The position numbers were made by a program, and so were the translations under genes. Shown here in pieces: positions 9,153-18,145 of a stretch of 64,000 bases of DNA. Where the stretch lies: positions 1 through 64,000 of the forward strand of contig JABXHX010000037.1 in NCBI GenBank assembly GCA_013373385.1, read 5' to 3'. This DNA is from Flavobacteriaceae bacterium (GTDB lineage Bacteria > Bacteroidota > Bacteroidia > Flavobacteriales > Flavobacteriaceae). Within the stretch, counting starts at the first letter, position 1; every line of letters begins with the position of its first letter. Below the pieces are notes generated by a model. The model saw only the letters and a program-made list of their open reading frames with translations. It searched no databases and was not told the DNA's origin.

Positions 9153-9177
9153 GTAAGATTTTAAAAAATCAATCGTC
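9153..9177 (+). promoter_or_regulatory. Possible ECF-sigma promoter of the first small RNA module
   Basis: GTAAG (9153-9157) and CGTC (9174-9177) are 16 bases apart, resembling an ECF-type GTAAC-N16-CGTC promoter with one mismatch. No TAnnTTTG lies at the right distance. A start near 9184 would fall just before hairpin 1. Confidence 0.35.
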
Positions 9178-9182
9178 TTTAT

Positions 9183-9250
9183 AAGTGATAAGAGTTTCTT
9201 ATCATTCTTTTTCATAGCAATTTTCCCGCTTCTTTTGAAGCGGGTTTTTT
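9183..9250 (+). ncRNA. Small structured RNA module, copy 1
   Basis: This is a compact two-hairpin module. Hairpin 1 is TGATAAGA (9186-9193) with TCTTATCA (9197-9204). A linker containing CTTTTTCATAGCAATTTT follows, then hairpin 2, CCCGCTTC (9225-9232) with GAAGCGGG (9237-9244), and six T's. The linker recurs exactly in copy 2 about 160 bases downstream, while both stems differ there with base pairing kept. It follows msrA, so it could simply be a terminator, but the conserved single-stranded linker suggests a small RNA. No known family was recognised. Confidence 0.6.
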
Positions 9251-9326
9251 ACAGCCTCATTTTTGTCATTAAACTTCACTTTACTAATTTTCGTCGAAAA
9301 AATTAATCTAAACCAAATATTGTACT

Positions 9327-9334
9327 TATATTTG
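9327..9334 (+). promoter_or_regulatory. Promoter of small RNA module copy 2 (-7 element)
   Basis: TATATTTG matches TAnnTTTG exactly and ends five bases before hairpin 1 of copy 2, so transcription would start right at the module. The -33 region is not clear. Confidence 0.6.
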
Positions 9335-9338
9335 TCAC

Positions 9339-9415
9339 TGATACTGATATTAGTTCAGTATCTTTCTTTTTCATAGCAATTTTCCCGTTTCGATTTACTT
9401 GAAACGGGTTTTTTT
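9339..9415 (+). ncRNA. Small structured RNA module, copy 2
   Basis: Hairpin 1 is GATACTGA (9340-9347) with TCAGTATC (9355-9362). The linker CTTTTTCATAGCAATTTT is identical to copy 1. Hairpin 2 is CCCGTTTC (9384-9391) with GAAACGGG (9401-9408), followed by seven T's. Compared with copy 1, hairpin 2 carries a compensated C-G to T-A change and hairpin 1 several paired changes. It ends 28 bases before a glycosyltransferase start codon, so an alternative reading is a terminating leader of that gene. Confidence 0.65.
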
Positions 9416-9443
9416 ATTTTATCTTGCTGCTAAAAATTTTTTC

Positions 9444-10523
9444 TTGAAGAGAATACTTGTTTCTGTGACCAACGATTTATCTACAGATCAACGTGTAGCT
9501 AAAGTTTGCTCTACTTTACACAACGCAGGGTTTGATATTCTATTAATTGGTAGAAAATTAAAACATAGCCAACCACTTAACAGGAATTACAAAACAAAAA
9601 GAATACAATTACTTTTTAACAAAGGTTTTTTATTTTACGCAGAATATAATTTTAGACTCTTTCTATTCCTCTTCTTTTCTAGTAAAGACATTTTATTGTC
9701 TAACGATACCGATACACTTTTAGCCAATTACCTAGTCGGTAAAATTCAATCTAAAAAATTGGTTTTTGACAGCCATGAATTATTTTCTGAAATTCCTGAA
9801 TTAGTTGAAAGACCTTTTGTAAAAAGATGTTGGTTACAGCTTGAAAAGTGGATGATACCGAAATTAAAAAATAGTTATACTGTTAGTAATAGCATTGCCA
9901 ATTATTACAAAAAACTGTATAATTCTGATTTTAAGGTTATCAAAAATTTACCCTTAAAACAACAGGTAACAACAAGCTCTTTTCCATTTGAAACATCGGA
10001 TAAAAAGATTATCCTATATCAAGGAGCAGTTAATATTGACAGGGGTTTAGAATTAATGATTGACAGCATGCAACACCTAAATAATCATTTATTTATTATC
10101 ATTGGTGACGGCGATATTCTTCAAGAACTAAAACAATTGGTGCACGAAAAAAAACTACACAACAAAGTTTACTTTCTTGGGAAACTATTGCCAGAAATGC
10201 TAAAAAAACTTACACCACTAGCGGATATAGGAATTAGTTTAGAAGAAGACGCCGGACTTAATTATAGATTTTCTTTACCAAACAAAGTTTTTGACTACAT
10301 ACAAGCTGATGTGCCAATTTTTGTTTCTGATTTACCAGAAATGAAACAACTTATTATAGATTATCAGGTTGGAGAAACTGTAAGAGAAAGAAAACCCAAA
10401 GAAATAGCAACGCAAATGAACCAACTTCTAGCCAAAGATTACTCAATTCAATTATCAAAAGCTAAAGAAGAATTCATTTGGGAAAAGCAAGAAGAAGTAC
10501 TACTATCAATTTTTAAAAACTAA
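9444..10523 (+). CDS. Glycosyltransferase, group 1 (GT4-like)
   Basis: This is a cytosolic or membrane-associated GT-B glycosyltransferase of about 359 residues. The start was chosen at TTG 9444, giving MKRILVSVTNDLSTDQRVAK, the usual beginning of this flavobacterial family. An earlier TTG at 9399 would lie inside the terminator of the small RNA. FDSHELFSEIPEL closes the N-terminal half. The C-terminal half contains LYQGAVNIDRGLELM, the donor-site region GIGISLEEDAG-like stretch around residue 270, and LPNKVFDYIQADVPI. The acceptor is unknown. A second glycosyltransferase follows after 26 bp, suggesting a small surface- or capsule-glycan operon. Confidence 0.85.
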   Translation: MKRILVSVTNDLSTDQRVAKVCSTLHNAGFDILLIGRKLKHSQPLNRNYKTKRIQLLFNKGFLFYAEYNFRLFLFLFFSSKDILLSNDTDTLLANYLVGKIQSKKLVFDSHELFSEIPELVERPFVKRCWLQLEKWMIPKLKNSYTVSNSIANYYKKLYNSDFKVIKNLPLKQQVTTSSFPFETSDKKIILYQGAVNIDRGLELMIDSMQHLNNHLFIIIGDGDILQELKQLVHEKKLHNKVYFLGKLLPEMLKKLTPLADIGISLEEDAGLNYRFSLPNKVFDYIQADVPIFVSDLPEMKQLIIDYQVGETVRERKPKEIATQMNQLLAKDYSIQLSKAKEEFIWEKQEEVLLSIFKN

Positions 10524-10549
10524 AATTCTAAATTAATACATTTGTTGTA

Positions 10550-11665
10550 ATGAAAAGACAGTTACATCTTGTTACATTTGATGTTCCATTCCCACCTAAT
10601 TATGGTGGAATTATTGATGTTTTTTACAAAATAAAAGAATTACACAAACTAGGTGTTGCTATTTATTTACATACTTTTTTATACAATAAAAAAAAGCAAC
10701 AGCAAATCTTAGAAAGGTATTGTGAAAAAGTATTTTACTATCCTCGTAAAAACAAAACTTTTTCTTTTTTTTCCAGAACACCATTTATTGTAACTTCAAG
10801 AAAAAACAAAGAATTGACTAAAAACTTACATCAAATTAAAGCTCCTATTTTATTTGAGGGCTTACACACTTTATACCCTTTATTTAAAACAGATTTTCAA
10901 GAAAAAACTTTTGTAAGAGCCCACAATATTGAGCACGATTATTTCTTTGGATTGGCTAAAAGCGAACAACATATTTTTAAAAAGTTGTTCTTTTATGTAG
11001 AAGGATTAAAGCTGAAACGTTTTGAAAAACAGCTCTCAAAAACTGACGGTATTTTTACAATTTCACCTTTTGAGCAAAACTATTTTCTTTCTACTTATGG
11101 TAAAAAATGCACCTATATTCCTGCATTTCATCAAGCAAAAGTTATAGAAAATACTACTCCAACTGGAGCGTATATTTTATACCACGGAGATTTAAGAGTG
11201 GCAGATAATATCAAAGCTGCCATGTTTTTAATAAATGTATACAAAAACTCTAACTACAAATTTGTAATTGCCAGTAGTTCTAAAAATAATAGGATTTTAA
11301 CAGAAATTAAAAACCACAAAAACATCTCTTTTGCTGCAATACCAAATCAAACAGCACTAGAAAAGTTATTTGCAGAAGCACACATAAACACCTTGTTTAC
11401 CTTTCAAAAAACGGGTATTAAATTAAAACTCTTAAATGCGCTTTACCAAGGTAAATTTATTATTACTAACACAAAAATGATTGAAGATACGGGCTTAGAA
11501 TCTTTGTGTGAGTTAGCAAATACCAAAGAAGAAGTTTTGCAAAAAACCAGCATCCTTTTTTCTCAAAAGCTTTCTAAATTAGAAACAAAAAAACGACACG
11601 AAGAATTGAGCCAAATACACCCTACAGAATCTGCAAGGAAGTTAATTGATTGTATATTTAAATAG
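10550..11665 (+). CDS. Glycosyltransferase family protein
   Basis: This 371-residue GT-B-like protein begins MKRQLHLVTFDVPFPPNYGG, a typical start of group 1 glycosyltransferases with a glycine-rich acceptor-side loop. RAHNIEHDYFFGL and YILYHGDLRVADNIKAA are further family-like stretches. The donor and acceptor sugars cannot be read from the sequence. The C-terminal E-x7-E motif of classical GT4 enzymes is not obvious, so it may be a divergent member. It follows another glycosyltransferase by 26 bp and overlaps the convergent ftsE by 8 bp at their 3' ends. Confidence 0.75.
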   Translation: MKRQLHLVTFDVPFPPNYGGIIDVFYKIKELHKLGVAIYLHTFLYNKKKQQQILERYCEKVFYYPRKNKTFSFFSRTPFIVTSRKNKELTKNLHQIKAPILFEGLHTLYPLFKTDFQEKTFVRAHNIEHDYFFGLAKSEQHIFKKLFFYVEGLKLKRFEKQLSKTDGIFTISPFEQNYFLSTYGKKCTYIPAFHQAKVIENTTPTGAYILYHGDLRVADNIKAAMFLINVYKNSNYKFVIASSSKNNRILTEIKNHKNISFAAIPNQTALEKLFAEAHINTLFTFQKTGIKLKLLNALYQGKFIITNTKMIEDTGLESLCELANTKEEVLQKTSILFSQKLSKLETKKRHEELSQIHPTESARKLIDCIFK

Positions 11666-12344
11666 TCGCTTGCTGTACAACTTCAAACAGCACTCCGCCT
11701 TCGCACTTAATTGTTTTTTGTTTAAATTTTACAATCAAAGCATAATCGTGTGTGGCCATTAAAATACTTTTTCCGCTTTGGTGAATTTCATTTAACAACT
11801 GCATTACTTCTAACGATGTCTTTGGATCTAAATTTCCAGTTGGTTCATCTGCCAAGATTAATTCTGGGTCGTTTAACAATGCTCTTGCAATGGCAACACG
11901 CTGTTGCTCTCCTCCAGAAAGCTCAAAAGGCTTTTTAAAATCCTTGGTTTCCATGCCAACTTTTTCTAAAACCTCATGAATTTTTTGCTTCATTTTTACC
12001 TTGTCTTTCCAGCCAGTAGCTTTAAGTACAAACAGCAAATTATCAAAAACGGTTCTGTCATTTAGCAATTTAAAATCTTGAAAGACAATTCCTATTTTTC
12101 TTCTTAAAAACGGAATCTCTTTATCTTTTAATTTACTTAAATCAAAATCTACAATTTTTCCTACTCCACTTTTTAAGCGTAAATCTCCGTATAAAGTTTT
12201 CATTAAACTACTTTTACCACTACCCGTTTTACCTATTAAGTAGTAAAACTCACCTTTCTGAATCGTTAAATTTACTTTTGAAAGCACCAAATTATCTCTT
12301 TGATAAATTGCTGCATCTTCTAAATGTAATATTGCATCTGCCAT
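11658..12344 (-). CDS. ftsE: Cell division ABC transporter ATP-binding protein FtsE
   Basis: This 228-residue ABC ATPase has Walker [10 protein letters not shown], the Q-loop in [10 protein letters not shown], the signature [16 protein letters not shown], Walker [14 protein letters not shown] and the H-loop ATHDY. The overall pattern is that of FtsE, which with FtsX controls peptidoglycan hydrolases at the division septum. No ftsX is adjacent here, so the name rests on similarity, and a LolD/MacB-like exporter ATPase is the main alternative. It is transcribed convergently to the glycosyltransferases and divergently from the large TPR gene. Confidence 0.85.
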   Translation of the reverse strand: MADAILHLEDAAIYQRDNLVLSKVNLTIQKGEFYYLIGKTGSGKSSLMKTLYGDLRLKSGVGKIVDFDLSKLKDKEIPFLRRKIGIVFQDFKLLNDRTVFDNLLFVLKATGWKDKVKMKQKIHEVLEKVGMETKDFKKPFELSGGEQQRVAIARALLNDPELILADEPTGNLDPKTSLEVMQLLNEIHQSGKSILMATHDYALIVKFKQKTIKCEGGVLFEVVQQATI

Positions 12345-12422
12345 AAAAACGTAGTTTCTACAAACTTATAATTTTCTATTGAGTTTAAAAGAATTTTTAA
12401 GTGATTAATCTTTTACAATTTT

Positions 12423-12430
12423 TACCTTTG
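12423..12430 (+). promoter_or_regulatory. Promoter of the TPR/outer-membrane barrel operon (-7 element)
   Basis: TACCTTTG is an exact TAnnTTTG match in the ftsE/TPR divergent gap, giving a leader of about 85 bases. The -33 element is weak. Confidence 0.5.
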
Positions 12431-12521
12431 AAAATTAACATTGACATTGTTTTTTTATATCTATCCAACAAAATAAAAAAAACTACGTTATAGTTTTCGA
12501 ATAGCAAAACCAATATAAAAA

Positions 12522-15500
12522 ATGAAGCATTACTTTTTAAAAAACATTGCCACAGTACTTGTTATATTTTTAAGTCATTCTATTCTTTATGCACAACAAT
12601 CTGAAGCAAATATTGATGTAAAATCTACATACAGTCACGCCTTAAAACTATATAACAACAAAGCTTATGCTGCTGCACAAAAATTATTTAAACAAGTTGC
12701 TTTACAAGACAATACTTTAAAATCTGATGCAGATTACTATACAGCCATTACTGCTGTTAAATTAAATCAGCCCAATGCTGATAAATTGGTACTTAAATTT
12801 GTAGAAGAAAATCCGAGTAGCAACAAAAAGGAAAAAGCATTTTTAAATGTGGGAAACTATTATTTTTCTAATAGAAACCCAGGAAATGCTTTAAAATGGT
12901 ATGCTAAAATACATCCAACAAATTTATCTTTTGAAAACAAAAACGAATTAAATTTTAAAATGGGCTATGCCTTATTAGTGGCGGGAAATTTAAAGTTGGC
13001 TAAAAATAAGTTTTATTCATTAATCAATACTACAAAATACGGCAGTGAAGCAAAGTATTACTACGGATATATCGCATACAAACAAAAAGATTACACCACC
13101 GCACAAAGCTATTTAACCAACCTCGGTAACAGCGACACCTATAATGAAAAGGTAGATTATTACTTGCTTGATATGAGTTTTAAGAATGGTGAGTTTGAAA
13201 AATGCATCACCTTTGGAAAAAAGCTGCTAGAAAACAAACTACATGACGAACGTTCTGAGATTTCTAAAATTATTGGAGAAAGTTACTTCAACTTACAAAA
13301 ATACAAAGAAGCCATTCCGTATTTAAGAGCCTATAAAGGTAAGCGTGGTAAGTGGAACAACACTGATTATTATCAGTTAGGATATGCTTTTTACAAGCAA
13401 AACGATTTTGAAAATGCAGCTGCTACTTTTAATAAAATCATCGGAGCAAACAATAGCATCTCACAAAATGCCTATTATCATTTAGCTGAATGTTATTTGT
13501 ACATCGATAAAAAATCAGAAGCATTAAATGCGTTTAAAAACGCAAGTGAAATGGACTTTAATAAAAAGATTAAAGAAGATGCTTTTTACAATTACGCCAA
13601 ATTAAGTTACGAGCTAGGAAACCCGTATAAAAGTGTCGCAGAGGTTTTGCAAGATTTTTTAAAAAACTATCCAACATCTCCACATTACAAAGAAATGAAT
13701 GAGCTTGTGGTTACCTCTTATATTTATCAACAAGATTATAAAGGCGCTCTAGAATATTTAAGCAAAAAGAAAAGTTCTAATAATATTGAGTTAGCTAAAG
13801 ATGTTTCTTATTACAGAGCCATTCAGTTATTCAACCAAAAAAAGTTAACCGAGGCATATCCGTTTTTTACTAGTGCAACAAAATCTTCTGATGTAACTAT
13901 AAAAATTGCTGCAATGTATTGGAAAGCAGAAACAGATTTTCAGCTCTCTAATTTTAAGAAATCACTAGATGGCTTTCAACAATTTAAAAGAACACAAAAT
14001 GCTTCAAAAATAGAAGAGTATAAAAATGTAGATTACAACATTGCCTACAGTTACTTTAAATTAAAAGATTACTCAAGAGCCGCAAATTCTTTTAGCAACT
14101 TTATAAGAAAAGCAGCCAGCACACATCCATTTTTAGATGACGCTCGCATTCGATTAGCAGATTGTTATTTTGTTACAAAACAATACACCAATGCTATCAA
14201 AGCCTATAACAAAATTATTACAAAAGCAGGTATTGGTTCTGACTATGCCACTTACCAAAAAGCAATTAGTTATGGTTTTTTAGGCGATAATACTCAAAAG
14301 ATAAACAACCTTACTATACTCGTGAATAAATATGAGTTTACAGGTTTAAAAGACGATGCTTTATTCCAGTTAGCAAACACCTATGTTGCAGTTAAAAACA
14401 ATATAAAAGCACATGAAGTTTATAATGAATTAATAAATAAACACACTAAAAGTTTATACATCCCAAAAGCTTTGTTACGTCAAGGATTGGTGTATTACAA
14501 CGATAACGATTACAACAAAGCTTTAGAAAAGTTTAAAAAAATTGTAGCAACCTATCCTAACTCGAGCGAAGCTAAACAAGCCGTTACCAATGCTAAAAAT
14601 GTGTATGTAGATTTAGGGCAAGTTGATGTATATGCAGCTTGGGTTAAAAACATTTCGTTTGTTAATGTTACCAATGCAGATTTAGACAATACAACCTATG
14701 AAGCTGCCGAAAACAAATTTTTAGAAAACAATACAGAAAAAGCTATTGATGGATTTACAAAATACATTAATGCCTTTCCAAACGGATTACACGCTTTAAA
14801 AGCTAACTTTTATTTGGCACAATCGCTTTTAAAAACAAATCAAGAAGAAAAAGCAACGCAGTATTACAGGTATGTTATTGAGCAAACCCAAAGTGAATTT
14901 AGTGAAGAAGCACTCAATAAATTAGCTTTGATTTATTTGAAAAAAGCTGATTGGAACAATGCCACACCTTTGTTGATTCGTTTAGAACAAGAAGCAAACT
15001 ATCCGCAAAACATCACTTTTGCACAAAGCAATTTAATGAAGGGTTATTACCAAGCAAATGATTACAAAAGGGCTGTTACTTACGCAGAGAAAGTTTTACA
15101 AAAAGAAAAAATAGATGAAACAGTTGAGTTCGATGCTAAAATTATTATTGCACGAGCTGCATTTAAAACAGGTAATTTAAAAAAGGCTGAAACCTATTAT
15201 AAAGAAGTAGAAAACAAGGCTAGCGGAGAGTTAAAAGCAGAAGCCTTGTACTATAACTCATTCTTTAAAAATAAGAAGAAAGATTACAAAGGATCTAACA
15301 CAGTTATACAAAAACTAATTGCTGATTATGCGAGCTATAAATATTGGGGAGTTAGAAGCTATATTATTATGGCTAAAAACTATTACGGCTTAAAAGATTC
15401 CTATCAAGCAATCTATATTTTAGAAAATATTATTAAAAACTTTAAACAGTTTGATGATGTAATTACAGAAGCAAAAAAAGAATTAGACCTCATTAAAAAG

Positions 15501-15554
15501 AACGAAGCTAAAACCAACGAATCTGTAACTCCTAATAACAACAAAAGAGATTAA
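12522..15554 (+). CDS. Large exported tetratricopeptide-repeat protein
   Basis: This 1010-residue protein has a signal peptide (hydrophobic stretch to about residue 24, ending LYAQ). The rest is almost entirely TPR-like helical repeats, seen as recurring patterns such as AAQKLFKQVAL, YYYGYIAYKQKDYTTA, YYNDNDYNKALEKFKKI and ALYYNSFFKNKKKDYKGS. Only the last 25 residues, rich in Asn and Lys, are not repeat-like. It is probably periplasmic and acts as a scaffold. The next gene, an outer-membrane barrel protein, starts 2 bp after its stop, so the two likely work together at the outer membrane. The specific function is unknown. Confidence 0.85.
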   Translation: MKHYFLKNIATVLVIFLSHSILYAQQSEANIDVKSTYSHALKLYNNKAYAAAQKLFKQVALQDNTLKSDADYYTAITAVKLNQPNADKLVLKFVEENPSSNKKEKAFLNVGNYYFSNRNPGNALKWYAKIHPTNLSFENKNELNFKMGYALLVAGNLKLAKNKFYSLINTTKYGSEAKYYYGYIAYKQKDYTTAQSYLTNLGNSDTYNEKVDYYLLDMSFKNGEFEKCITFGKKLLENKLHDERSEISKIIGESYFNLQKYKEAIPYLRAYKGKRGKWNNTDYYQLGYAFYKQNDFENAAATFNKIIGANNSISQNAYYHLAECYLYIDKKSEALNAFKNASEMDFNKKIKEDAFYNYAKLSYELGNPYKSVAEVLQDFLKNYPTSPHYKEMNELVVTSYIYQQDYKGALEYLSKKKSSNNIELAKDVSYYRAIQLFNQKKLTEAYPFFTSATKSSDVTIKIAAMYWKAETDFQLSNFKKSLDGFQQFKRTQNASKIEEYKNVDYNIAYSYFKLKDYSRAANSFSNFIRKAASTHPFLDDARIRLADCYFVTKQYTNAIKAYNKIITKAGIGSDYATYQKAISYGFLGDNTQKINNLTILVNKYEFTGLKDDALFQLANTYVAVKNNIKAHEVYNELINKHTKSLYIPKALLRQGLVYYNDNDYNKALEKFKKIVATYPNSSEAKQAVTNAKNVYVDLGQVDVYAAWVKNISFVNVTNADLDNTTYEAAENKFLENNTEKAIDGFTKYINAFPNGLHALKANFYLAQSLLKTNQEEKATQYYRYVIEQTQSEFSEEALNKLALIYLKKADWNNATPLLIRLEQEANYPQNITFAQSNLMKGYYQANDYKRAVTYAEKVLQKEKIDETVEFDAKIIIARAAFKTGNLKKAETYYKEVENKASGELKAEALYYNSFFKNKKKDYKGSNTVIQKLIADYASYKYWGVRSYIIMAKNYYGLKDSYQAIYILENIIKNFKQFDDVITEAKKELDLIKKNEAKTNESVTPNNNKRD

Positions 15555-15556
15555 CA

Positions 15557-17314
15557 ATGCGAAAAATTGTATTTACATTTTGCCTAGGGATTTTTAGTGC
15601 AATAGGCTTTGCACAAACAGCAAAAGACACTATAAAAACAGAAGTAATTAATGTCATTACATCTTATACTCCAACAATTTCTGATGCTTTTAAAATAAAA
15701 AAGAATCCGAAGATCAAATTAGGTAACAGAGCACAGAAAAGAACTTTAAAATATCAAATTTTTTCTGCTCCTGTAGCGTCCACTTTTATTCCAAAAACCG
15801 GAACTGCTAAAGGAATTAATTACGGACCTAAAGAACAACTTTACAAAAATTATCTTGCCTTAGGTTACGGAAACTATAACAGCCCTTTTGCAGAAATATT
15901 TCTAAATAAAACTAGCCGTTCTAAAAGCGATGTTGGTTTGTATGCCAAATACATATCATCAGAAAACAGCGTAGACAACACACCGTTAAATAGTAATTTT
16001 TCGAACCTAGTAGTAGGCGCATATTTTCAACAAAACAATAAAGATTACAATTGGAAAATCGGAGCTAATTACGAGTTAAATAATTACAATTGGTATGGCT
16101 TACCAAACACTATTCCTTTTACACCTACCACCACAAACGGAATAGAAGAATTACAAAAGTATAATTATGTTAACCTAGAAGCAGACCTAAATTTTAAAGA
16201 CTATTTTTTTAGCGGTGTAAAAGGAAATATTTCGTCTTTCTCAGATCAATTTTCTAGCAAAGAATTGCGTGCACTTGTAGATCCTCAATTCAAAATTTCG
16301 TTAAAAAATATAGGAAGAAAATTAAACGATTTAATAATTGCTACTTCTTTTGATTATTTAAATGGAGAATTTGCACAATCGTATAGCTCCACTTCAAAAT
16401 TAGAATACAGCTTTTTCACCACAAGTTTAGCTCCGAATTACACCATTAATTCAGGTGATTTTAGAGCAAAATTAGGAACAAAATTGGTCTTTTCTTCTGA
16501 TTTAGAAAATAAAACAAGTCAAGTTTTTATTTATCCAGATGTTACTATTTCTTATCCAATTGTAGCAAATTTCATCAGTTTATACTTAGGTGCAAAAGGA
16601 GGATTAACAACCAATACTTACAAAGAATTTAGCGATAAGAATCCTTTTGTTGCTCCAACACTTTTTATCACACAAACCAATACAAAATATGATTTCTTTG
16701 GCGGATTTAACGGAAAGCTATCTTCAAACATCACCTATAATCTAAAAGCAAGTTATAGTGATGTCAATGATTTACCGCTGTATATTAGAAACAATTCAAA
16801 ATCAGACGGAACAACAAGCATTGTCAATACTATCCCTTTGAAAGGTTACGAATACGGAAATTCGTTTTCTGTAGTGTATGACGATGTAAAAACTGTTGCT
16901 TTTTTTGGAGAACTTTCTATAGAACTGAGTAAAAACCTAACAGTTGGCGCAAACAGTTTGTTTCGTAGTTATACCACAACCAGTCAGCCAGTTGCCTGGA
17001 ATTTACCTACAATGAATGCTGAGTTATTTGCCAAGTTTACCACAAATAAATGGTATGCGAACTCAAACATCTTTTTAGTTTCAGAAAGAAAAGACGCAAC
17101 TTATAGTGGCACATATCCTTCTGCAATTAATGGACAACAAACATTAAAATCGTATCTAGATGTGAATATAAACGGTGGATATCATTTTAATGACAGGTTT
17201 TCTGCTTTTCTAAAAATGAACAACATTTTAAATTCAGATTACCAACGTTTGGCTAATTTTAACGTACAAGGATTTCAAGTCTTAGGAGGTATTAGTTATA
17301 AGTTTGATTTTTAA
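15557..17314 (+). CDS. Outer-membrane beta-barrel protein (TonB-receptor-like barrel without plug)
   Basis: This 585-residue protein has a signal peptide ending at about GFAQ. The body has alternating aromatic and polar strands with Tyr/Asn-rich turns, and it ends in a typical barrel terminus, QVLGGISYKFDF, with the last-residue phenylalanine. It is shorter than a TonB-dependent receptor (700-1000 residues) and I see no plug domain or TonB box, although the C-terminal strands (YLDVNINGGYHFNDRFSAFLKMNNILN) resemble those of such receptors. It lies 2 bp after the large TPR protein, and a small membrane protein overlaps its end. The cargo or role is unknown. Confidence 0.75.
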   Translation: MRKIVFTFCLGIFSAIGFAQTAKDTIKTEVINVITSYTPTISDAFKIKKNPKIKLGNRAQKRTLKYQIFSAPVASTFIPKTGTAKGINYGPKEQLYKNYLALGYGNYNSPFAEIFLNKTSRSKSDVGLYAKYISSENSVDNTPLNSNFSNLVVGAYFQQNNKDYNWKIGANYELNNYNWYGLPNTIPFTPTTTNGIEELQKYNYVNLEADLNFKDYFFSGVKGNISSFSDQFSSKELRALVDPQFKISLKNIGRKLNDLIIATSFDYLNGEFAQSYSSTSKLEYSFFTTSLAPNYTINSGDFRAKLGTKLVFSSDLENKTSQVFIYPDVTISYPIVANFISLYLGAKGGLTTNTYKEFSDKNPFVAPTLFITQTNTKYDFFGGFNGKLSSNITYNLKASYSDVNDLPLYIRNNSKSDGTTSIVNTIPLKGYEYGNSFSVVYDDVKTVAFFGELSIELSKNLTVGANSLFRSYTTTSQPVAWNLPTMNAELFAKFTTNKWYANSNIFLVSERKDATYSGTYPSAINGQQTLKSYLDVNINGGYHFNDRFSAFLKMNNILNSDYQRLANFNVQGFQVLGGISYKFDF

Positions 17315-18107
17315 AAAATTGACTAAAGTATTTCTCCATATATTAATTTTTCTGACACTAACAATTATTACTCAAATTGGAGGGTTAATTTATCTTACTA
17401 CGCTACTGGTTTTTAAAAAACAAAACAAGTTAAAAAAAGGAATTCTTTTTCTTGGACTATATCTACTTTGCTCTTATTTTTTAATTCCTAAAATAGCTCC
17501 TCTTTTTGGAAGAGTGAAAATTCAAGACACAGCCAATATTTCATCTCATAGTATAATCACTAAACTATTCAATCGGAATTATGTAACTGCAGATTTATAT
17601 AATACAATTGAAAATATTTCGATAGAAATAAGTAAAAAACACCCAGGAATTAAAATTATTTATTTAGATGCTAATTTCCCATTTATAAATAAATTTCCAT
17701 TACTTCCTCATTTAAGTCATAATGATGGTAAAAAAATAGATCTCTCTTTTATCTATGAAGATAGTGAACAAAAAATCTCAAATTTAAAACCTTCTAGAAG
17801 TGGTTATGGTATTTTTGTTGAGCCGGTTAATCATGAAATAAATCAAACTGAAATTTGTAAAAAGAGTAACTATTGGCAATACGACTTTACTAAATATTTA
17901 ACGTTTGGTAAAACCCATGATAATCTAAGCTTTTCTACAAAAGCTACTAGTGAACTAATTAATATTATTGCAAACAATAAACTTGTGACAAAAATTTTTA
18001 TAGAACCACATTTAAAAAACAGAATGAAACTGATTAATTCTAAAATAAGATTTCATGGCTGTGGTGCTGTTCGACATGATGATCATATTCATTTTCAAAT
18101 AAACTAA
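17304..18107 (+). CDS. Membrane-anchored LAS-superfamily (M15/M74-like) metallopeptidase candidate
   Basis: This 267-residue protein has two N-terminal membrane segments (about residues 10-35 and 45-62) and an extracytoplasmic domain. The domain contains H139-x6-D146 in SHNDGKKIDLSF and the C-terminal H261-x-H263 in RHDDHIHFQIN. This is the zinc-site layout of LAS enzymes such as MepA and D-Ala-D-Ala peptidases, with DDH-x-H closest to MepA. A role in cleaving peptidoglycan cross-links is an inference. The start is TTG (17304, or 17319), since there is no ATG near the first helix. It overlaps the preceding barrel gene by 11 bp. Confidence 0.6.
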   Translation: MIFKKLTKVFLHILIFLTLTIITQIGGLIYLTTLLVFKKQNKLKKGILFLGLYLLCSYFLIPKIAPLFGRVKIQDTANISSHSIITKLFNRNYVTADLYNTIENISIEISKKHPGIKIIYLDANFPFINKFPLLPHLSHNDGKKIDLSFIYEDSEQKISNLKPSRSGYGIFVEPVNHEINQTEICKKSNYWQYDFTKYLTFGKTHDNLSFSTKATSELINIIANNKLVTKIFIEPHLKNRMKLINSKIRFHGCGAVRHDDHIHFQIN

Positions 18108-18145
18108 TTTTATTCCTACCTTAGTTTCCAAGAAAATTATAAAAA

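Noticed and set aside
9399..9443. TTG at 9399 as the start of the first glycosyltransferase.
   Set aside because: It sits inside the terminator stem of the small RNA module, and the extra residues do not resemble the family's usual N-terminus; TTG 9444 fits.
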